This document shows positions 56,897 through 62,043 of a stretch of 62,043 bases of DNA, one piece after another. Source of the stretch: Azolla pinnata. Taxonomy: Eukaryota > Streptophyta > Polypodiopsida > Salviniales > Salviniaceae. Position numbers and translations under genes: made by a program. The DNA lies in NCBI GenBank assembly GCA_037176905.1, contig JBBBWG010026991.1, forward strand, positions 1-62,043, written 5' to 3'. Every line of letters starts with the position of its first letter. Within the stretch, counting starts at the first letter, position 1. Below the pieces are notes generated by a model, which saw only the letters and a program-made list of their open reading frames with translations, did not search any database and was not told where the DNA came from.

Positions 56897-57742
56897 CTAG
56901 ACATGGCCTGTGGATTTCCCATCTTCTGCTTCTTCTTCTTTCTCATCTCTTGGATCTTCCTTGGTCTTCTTGCAGCCGTCTTCTGATCCATTCTGGTTCT
57001 TTTGCATCTGCTTCTGCTCCTGCTCCTTCTTCTTGGACATGTCCTGCTTCCCTTCCCCTGCAGAAGGCTTGGGATCCATGGTAGCTACCTCCTGGACTCT
57101 GGCAGCATTCCTCTTCTTGGAGGCGCCGCGGGAGAAGGAGAAGAGGAAGAAGGGGCGAGGATCGGAGGGATCCATGGCTCCGGCTTCGAGGTCGACATAG
57201 CCATGGGGGGCGGAAGGGCGGCGAGCAGAGCAGCGATGGAGGAGGCAAGAGAGGGAGAGGAGGAGGAGATGGGCGGAGCAGGTGCAGAGGAGAGCAGCGG
57301 CGCCGATCTTGAGGAGGAGGCGAGCATCAGAGGCCCCCCTCTGCGCGTCGAGGCGGGAGAGAACGGCCGAAGGGCGGGAGACGAAGAGCAGGAAGAGCGA
57401 TCCCTGCAGAATCACAGAGGCCACGAGCAGCGACGTGTAGACGCCATAGCCGCATCTGGAGGAAGGGGAGGAGAAGGAGGAAGAAGAAGAAGAAGAAGAA
57501 GAAGAGCAGCAGGATGAGGCTCCCAGCGCAGAGCTCGCCATGGCGATGGCGGAGATGGCGATGAAGCTCCAGCCCCAGGGCGTGGGGAAGATCCTGAGCG
57601 TGAGCACGACGACCATGGCCATGGCGGCGGAGGCGAGCGCGGCGTAGCTGAGCCATCGCAGGAGGGCGCGGAGGAAGGCGCGGCTCCCGCTGCGCAGGTC
57701 GGACCAGGCGCGCTTCTCCTCGGCGGCGGGGGCAGCAGCCAT
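56897..57742 (-). CDS. Four-transmembrane protein with charged tail, unrecognised
   Basis: Single-exon ORF of 281 aa. Helices lie at about residues 26-50 (RALLRWLSYAALASAAMAMV), 57-74 (GWSFIAISAIAMASSALGA), 101-123 (VYTSLLVASVILQGSLFLLF) and 146-168 (KIGAAALLCTCSAHLLLLSL). A Ser run (poly-AGC/TCT) lies between helices 2 and 3. The last 100 residues are Lys/Glu/Gln-rich, with an amphipathic segment (ASKKRNAARVQEVATM). The layout of four helices followed by an RVQE-type amphipathic tail resembles plant integral membrane proteins of unknown function, but I cannot name the family. The start at 57742 is preceded by long TTC and GGAGAT repeats in the presumed leader. High GC content fits real coding sequence. 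Confidence 0.75.
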   Translation of the reverse strand: MAAAPAAEEKRAWSDLRSGSRAFLRALLRWLSYAALASAAMAMVVVLTLRIFPTPWGWSFIAISAIAMASSALGASSCCSSSSSSSSSSFSSPSSRCGYGVYTSLLVASVILQGSLFLLFVSRPSAVLSRLDAQRGASDARLLLKIGAAALLCTCSAHLLLLSLSCLLHRCSARRPSAPHGYVDLEAGAMDPSDPRPFFLFSFSRGASKKRNAARVQEVATMDPKPSAGEGKQDMSKKKEQEQKQMQKNQNGSEDGCKKTKEDPRDEKEEEAEDGKSTGHV

Positions 57743-57762
57743 GGGAGCTCGAGTCGGCGTGG

Positions 57763-58033
57763 AGAGAGATGGAGATGGAGATGGAGATGGAGATGGAGAT
57801 GGAGCAGAGAGCTGCTGCTGCTCCTTCTGCTTCTTCTTCTTCTTCTTCTTCTTCTTCTTCTTCTTCTTCTGTCTGACAGAGAGATGGAGATGGCGAAGGC
57901 GATGGCGATGGCGATGGAGCAGAGAGCTTCTTCTTCTTCTTCTTCTTCTTCTTCTTCTTCTTCTTCAGAGAGACGGCGATGGAGATGGCGATGGCGAACG
58001 GAGCTTCTTCTTCTTCTTCTTTCTTCTTTCTTC
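57763..58033. repeat. GGAGAT hexamer and TTC microsatellites in the 5' flank
   Basis: GGAGAT runs at 57763-57803, GGCGAT/GGAGAT at about 57880-57922 and 57970-57995, alternating with (TTC)n at 57826-57868, 57928-57966 and 58000-58033. They sit immediately upstream of the small membrane-protein start. The same hexamer family also appears downstream of that gene. Confidence 0.92.
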
Positions 58034-58111
58034 TTGTTACCGTTTCCGGTTTGAGTTTTCGTTTACCACAACGGCTACCAACGTCCACCAAACAGAATTC
58101 TATTGTTGCTT

Positions 58112-58317
58112 GATTAGGGTTAGGTTAGGTTAGGGTTAGGGTTAGGGTTAGGGTTAGGGTTGGAGTTAGGGTTAGGGTTAGGGTTAGGGTAAGGGTTAGG
58201 GTTAGGGTTAGGGTTGGGGTTGGGGTTAGGGTTAGGGTTAGGGTTGGGGTTGGGGTTAGGGTTAGGGTTAGGGTTAGGGTTAGGGTTAGGGTTAGGGTTA
58301 GGGTTAGGGTTAGGGTT
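58112..58317. repeat. Interstitial telomere-like (TTAGGG)n tract
   Basis: About 200 bp of near-perfect GGGTTA hexamers, with GGGGTT, GGAGTT and GGGTAA variants. The G-rich strand reads left to right on the plus strand. The unit is the six-base TTAGGG, not the seven-base TTTAGGG usual in plants and ferns. Confidence 0.96.
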
Positions 58318-59026
58318 ACACATCTGTCGTATTGTATCTTCGGGGCTTGATCAGGCCTTGATTAGGCTTAGGGTTAGGGATAGGGTTAGGGTTGGGTACA
58401 CATTTGTCGTATCGTATCTTCGGGGATTGATCAGGCCTTGAGTAGGCCTTGATTAGGATTAGGGTTAGGGTTAGGGTTGGGTACACATTTGCGATATTGT
58501 ATCTTCGGGGCTTGATCAGGCCTTGATTAGGGTTAGGGTTAGGGTTAGGGTTAGGGTTGGGTACACATTTGTCGTATCGTATCTTCGGGGCTTGATTAGG
58601 CCTTGAGTAGGCCTTGATTAGGGTTAGGGTTAGGGTTGGGGTACACATTTGCGATATTGTATCTTCGGGGCTTGATTAGGCCTTGATTAGGGTTTGATTA
58701 TGGCTTGATTAGGGTTGGGGTCAGGGTTGGGGTGCACATTTGTCGTATCGTGTCTTCAAGGCTTGATTAGGCCTCGATTAGGGTTTACGGCTACACATTT
58801 GTCGTAAGTTCGGAGCTCCTGATTAGGGCCTGATTAGGGTTCAGGGCTACACATCCATCATATGTCCGGAGCTCCTGATTAGGGCCTGATTAGGGTGTAG
58901 GGCTACACGTTTGTCATATTTCGAGGGCTTGATTAGGGCTTGATCAGGGTTTAAGCATCACACATATATTGTATGTTCGAGGCTTGATTAGGGCTTGATT
59001 ATGGTTTGGTTAGGGTTTAGAGATTC
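58318..59026. repeat. Subtelomere-like satellite, about ten units of 55-92 bp
   Basis: Each unit starts ACACATTTGTCGTAT or ACACATTTGCGATAT, continues CTTCGGGGCTTGAT, AGGCCTTGATTAGGG, and in the left units ends in several TTAGGG hexamers. Left units alternate between the GTCGTATCG and GCGATATTG types (dimeric order). Units shorten and lose the hexamer run toward the right. Confidence 0.93.
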
Positions 59027-62000
59027 ATGACCCCTTCTCTGTTCCAACCTTGTAGAAGAACCATGTATGTATCTGCAATCACCAGCAGATCCCTTGAACT
59101 CGTGACGTGATCTTGTTTGTACACGTCCTTCACAAACTTAAATTTTTTTAGATCCAGACTCACGAGATCGGAGGCCGATAGATCGATCGATCACAAGGTG
59201 TCGGCGTCTCTCTAGTTAAAATCTAGGGGATGATACACACAATTAAGGCTTGTTAGGATAATATAAAGGGAGACTCAGATAAGGTTTTCAGACAACGCAA
59301 CAATTTTAATGCATTGTTCTACGGGCATCAGATAAGGGAGGCTTGTTCTTTACGCTAATTGCTTAAACACATAACAAAGAGACTGAACATGGTTTATTGA
59401 GGAACAAGTGAAAGGTAATATAATTAGGGTAGAGGATGTAAAAAGTGTAGAAAGTAACAATAAAGTAGAAGAAATAGAGAGAGTAGATCAGACATGTGCT
59501 TGCTTACAGTGCTAAAAACATATGTAAGTAACTAACAAATGTTGATGCCTTTGTTCCTTAATTGCAGAGATTGTCCTTGTAATGTGTGGGCAATTTCGGT
59601 TCAGATCATCAATAATCGTCTCAGCTGCACGCTTTTGCACGAGGCTTCTTCAAATAACAGTAAGCAGTGAGCACCTATGCTTCCAGATGAATCACATAGC
59701 AACGGAGTTGATCAGATTTTATCATAAGTCCATCTTGATGTGATTTGTCATGTTCCTTGTCGATTCATTGTGTCAAATTAACTTTATATCCTACAAATCG
59801 ATAGTTATAAGGTGCTAGACTTGATTTGTGGTTAGTTGGGTTACCTTTTGTTATTTACGAGACTGCCAAGCATCATAGGACTCTCAGTATTCTTCCCCAT
59901 ATATGATGTGCTCCTAAACAGTCCCAAAGTACACATTTGTGGGTTTCTATTGTTTTCTCACATTCAGAGGGCCTTGCCTTATTGAGCAATCTCATCGGAT
60001 ATTACTTTTTGTTTGGTTTGCCATAGGTTTATCAAAAGCCTGTCGTGTCCATCGTAGAAGTTCATGTTGTAGGTGTTGAACACATTTGTGTTGAAAGCAT
60101 ACATTATATTCCATAATAATGGCAAACCAAGCAACTACATCCAAATTTGGAGGCTTTTCAAGCACTGTATGCGAGCCCCAAAATACGTTGCGTCGGTCAT
60201 GCAACTTCGTGTTGTAGGAGTTCAGCATCTAATTTGTGTTTAAACTGGATATAATAACTTGCAATAATGGCAGACCAGCCAAACACATCTAGATTTGAAG
60301 GCTTTTTAAGCGTTGCCTGTTGAACCTTATGCGAGTTGTAGGTGTTCAACGTCTTTGTGTTGAAATAAGATTTGTGTGCCCTAGTGAGTAAATTTTAATA
60401 CTTTTTGAATTAATGATTGAAATCACCTTAAAATAACTGGAAATCAAATTGTATATGTACAAAATTTGAGGACTCCAAGCCCTACAAGCATTCTTCTATG
60501 AGCATTAAAATACAATGCATTACATAATATCTGTAATCAGTGTCATTGGGTTGAGTTGGTACTACCCAAGGTTGTTATCATACGTGTAGTTAACAGTTAA
60601 GTACGTATAATATCTCGTTGTTTAAAATACGTCTTGTGCTTTAATGTTGTTTAGTCAAATATCATGTACATTTGTTGAATACAATATTTAACGTATTTTT
60701 TAAAGAAAATAAGTATAATACGTGTTTATAAAAACAGTCAAGCTGAGATGAAATAAACAATTTAGTGAGAAATAGAAAAAGAAAAAATAGCGAAAAAGAA
60801 GAAGGAAGAAAACAATATAAAATAAAAAGAAAAATGAACAAGAAGACCGAAAAAAATGAATTTAGAAGAAATCTAATTCAACCAAAAAGAAAAAGTGTAT
60901 AAAAATTTATAACAAACTGCTATGTGGAATTTTCAAAAGTGTCAAAATATTTAATGTACTACACATAAAAGATGCATTTTACGTATTTTACATATTTTCT
61001 AAATATTTCAAAAATAAAAAGTGTATTTTAACATACTTTTAGTTATACACGTATTAATATGTTAAATATGTATGGTATCCGTACTGTACCAAACGTACCT
61101 AACAACCCGGGTAGTGCCACTAGTTGGGGGGCATGCTTTAACAGGATTTTGTGATGCTCATTGTTACTCTATACATTTCTTACAAGCATCTGGTACGTGG
61201 TTCAATGTTGGATGACATTCACACAGGCTGAATTCATATCTTTTTTTTCTTTAAGAAATTTAAAACCATTAGGTACATAGTTCACAATGGTCCAAAGTGT
61301 CTAATGTGATTTATAAACTGTTGGTATTAAAAGAAGACTTATATTAGTTGACACTTTGTTTATCATTGTTGAAATCTTGTTGCATTTTAGTAATTGAAAC
61401 TCACAAAAGACCCAATATATGGAATCTAGATGTTATTGTTGTAGACAGTTTGTATTACAAATTGAAGCCACATGTAAAATAAGTCAATTATTGACGTGGA
61501 TGACATCTTTCTTATTGTTATACAAATTAAAATTTTTTTTGTCACTTTACTAGATAAACATAATTTGCTTACATGCAATTTGGAAACTATACAAAACAAT
61601 TATAAATCATTAAGTAATTAAAATTTGGTGTACAATCATATAGAACATTTGAGTAGAATGATTTACCTTTTCTAGATTTTATGTTTCCTTCATGTTTGGA
61701 CATTTGCATGCTTCTCCAAAATTTATTTTAAATCTACTAATTTGTATTTCATCACTATGTGAATTAGATTGTTGTCATAGGCATATAGACAAAACATTAG
61801 TATTGAAATTCAAACCTATGGCATCTCAATAAAAACTCCCAATACTAATCATTATACTATCTTATTATATGTTTTTTTTATAAATTTGGACATTTTCATA
61901 CTTTCCCAAAATTTATTTTAACTCTACCAAATTGTATTTAATCACTATCTAAATCTAATGATAATAGCACTGATTAATCGGATTGTTGTCATAGGCATAT

Positions 62001-62043
62001 AGGCAAAACATTATTATCAAGCTTCGAACTTATGACATCTCAA
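59027..62043. other. AT-rich intergenic region with diverged duplications
   Basis: No gene is supported; ORFs are short and motif-free. About 60050-60370 carries two and a half diverged copies of a unit of about 140 bp (GTTGTAGGTGTTGAACAC, TTGTGTTGAAA, AATAATGGCAAACCAG, AATTTGGAGGCTTTT). About 61681-61830 and 61868-62043 are two diverged copies of another unit (TTTGGACATTT, CCAAAATTTATTTTAA, TTGTTGTCATAGGCATAT, GACATCTCAA); the second runs off the window end. Confidence 0.6.

Noticed and set aside
58112..59026. Chromosome terminus
   Set aside because: Three kilobases of unique AT-rich sequence follow the TTAGGG tract and satellite, so the tract is interstitial in this assembly.

Overview
This window is nuclear DNA of a land plant. 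The evidence is a set of multi-exon genes with short GT-AG introns encoding plant-type proteins (a KIN-7 kinesin, an alpha-type phospholipase D, a family 1 beta-glucosidase fold) and four PLS-class pentatricopeptide repeat (PPR) proteins. The PPR style (101-residue triplets built on VDMYAKCG, ILKACG and GYAQQG blocks) looks most like seed-free vascular plants, especially ferns. That is an impression from remembered families, not a search result. Two 100-base runs of N (13372-13471 and 46576-46675) are scaffold gaps.

Layout: 0.16-3.24 kb, PPR gene 1 (+, two exons, with an in-frame TGA inside its E domain); 4.5-6.3 kb, PPR gene 2 (+); 8.1-11.9 kb, a seven-transmembrane protein (-, eight exons); 14.4-26.0 kb, a kinesin-7 (-, 24 exons reconstructed); 26-33.7 kb, low-complexity DNA and intergenic sequence with no gene; 33.8-39.2 kb, a GH1 glucosidase-like gene (-, 12 exons) whose catalytic nucleophile and most sugar-contact positions are changed; 39.2-43 kb, alternating TGCATG/ACGT repeats and intergenic DNA; 43.1-45.2 kb, PPR gene 3 (-); 45.2-47.3 kb, telomere-motif-rich repeats and an ATG-rich minisatellite; 47.6-51.3 kb, PPR gene 4 (+, ten near-identical PLS triplets); 52.4-55.4 kb, phospholipase D (-, three exons); 55.5-56.1 kb, tandem repeats; 56.9-57.7 kb, a small four-helix membrane protein (-); 58.1-59.0 kb, an interstitial (TTAGGG)n tract and a decaying satellite; 59-62 kb, AT-rich DNA with diverged duplications and no gene.

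The genes do not form a pathway. The four PPR proteins are expected to be imported into mitochondria or plastids and to bind organellar RNA. The kinesin belongs with microtubules, phospholipase D with membrane lipid signalling, and the GH1 protein enters the secretory route. The strongest leads are the rewritten GH1 active site, the CGA-to-TGA type lesion in PPR gene 1, the homogenised but code-variable triplet array of PPR gene 4, and the hexameric TTAGGG island. All exon structures were inferred by hand from splice motifs, frame continuity and remembered family sequences. No transcript or database evidence was available.
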